A stretch of 64,000 nucleotides of DNA, from contig NW_004797271.1 of assembly GCF_000002075.1 (NCBI RefSeq), positions 881,118-945,117 of the forward strand, given 5' to 3'. Numbering within the stretch: the first letter of the stretch is position 1; each line of letters begins with the position of its first letter. The notes beneath the pieces are model-generated. The model saw nothing but the letters and a program-made list of their open reading frames with translations, made no database searches and had not been told where the DNA came from. The DNA comes from Aplysia californica. Its lineage: Eukaryota > Mollusca > Gastropoda > Aplysiida > Aplysiidae. A program made the translations under genes and the position numbers. Shown here piece after piece: positions 63,723 to 64,000 of this stretch.

Positions 63723-64000
63723 ACAACAAAGATGTATTGTTATAATTTTTTTCTTCTGATGAAACCACACATGATGTTACATTTTTTGTGCTATTTTGTC
63801 TGAACCAAGTTGAAGGTATGAAGAAACTTAAACAAGTACACACTGCAACTGTGACAGTGAACGCATTATTGTGTTTTCCATTATAAATGGAAAAAAAGAC
63901 AGCATTGCTCCAGCCGCCTTTATCAGCCACAGTGGTATTTCATCGCATATAAATAATAAATGAATATAATAATTACATTTATAAAGCGCAGATCCATGCT

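Overview
The window is animal nuclear DNA, most likely from a mollusc and probably a gastropod. The evidence is intron-rich genes with GT-AG junctions, long (GA)n, (TA)n and (CA)n tracts, many DNA transposons, tRNA-headed SINEs, AGATCT-type repeats, and metazoan proteins that read cleanly from exon to exon. The species is inferred from character only. A 137-base run of N (41032-41168) marks an assembly gap.

Four host genes can be built exon by exon. PTGES2 (+) enters from the left edge with its last four coding exons (738-6795). ANKRD45 (-) runs from 28969 down to about 12065. KLHL20 (+) is complete in ten coding exons (38306-56020). UBL5 (-) is complete in four small exons (62046-59709) and gives a 73-residue protein. 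PTGES2 and ANKRD45 converge, as do KLHL20 and UBL5. ANKRD45 and KLHL20 are divergent, with a candidate KLHL20 first exon only about 0.5 kb from the ANKRD45 start. The same two genes are divergent neighbours in human, so this looks like an old linked pair.

Introns and spacers are full of transposons. They include a piggyBac copy with TTAA target sites and a decayed transposase (31092-33093), a second shortened piggyBac-like element (43246-44337), several pogo/Tigger-like elements with CAGT termini and TA target sites, a hAT-like element (54275-55717), LINE 3' remnants, tRNA-derived SINEs and at least nine copies or pieces of one SINE-like repeat. KLHL20 intron 8 holds a 6.95-kb TA-flanked element (44880-51829) carrying a three-exon gene for a roughly 920-residue transposase-like protein that I cannot assign to a family. 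Two inverted copies of a 1-kb element with TAGGTA ends and 7-bp target duplications lie inside and beside it.

The most unusual observation is that about half of the internal exon edges in these four unrelated genes are copied into the neighbouring intron as short tandem arrays. The copies carry the splice site and the first or last exon bases, so each array is a row of decoy splice sites. At least ten exon edges show this on both strands, for donors and acceptors. It suggests a genome-wide process of intron growth by tandem duplication across exon-intron junctions, with possible effects on splicing.
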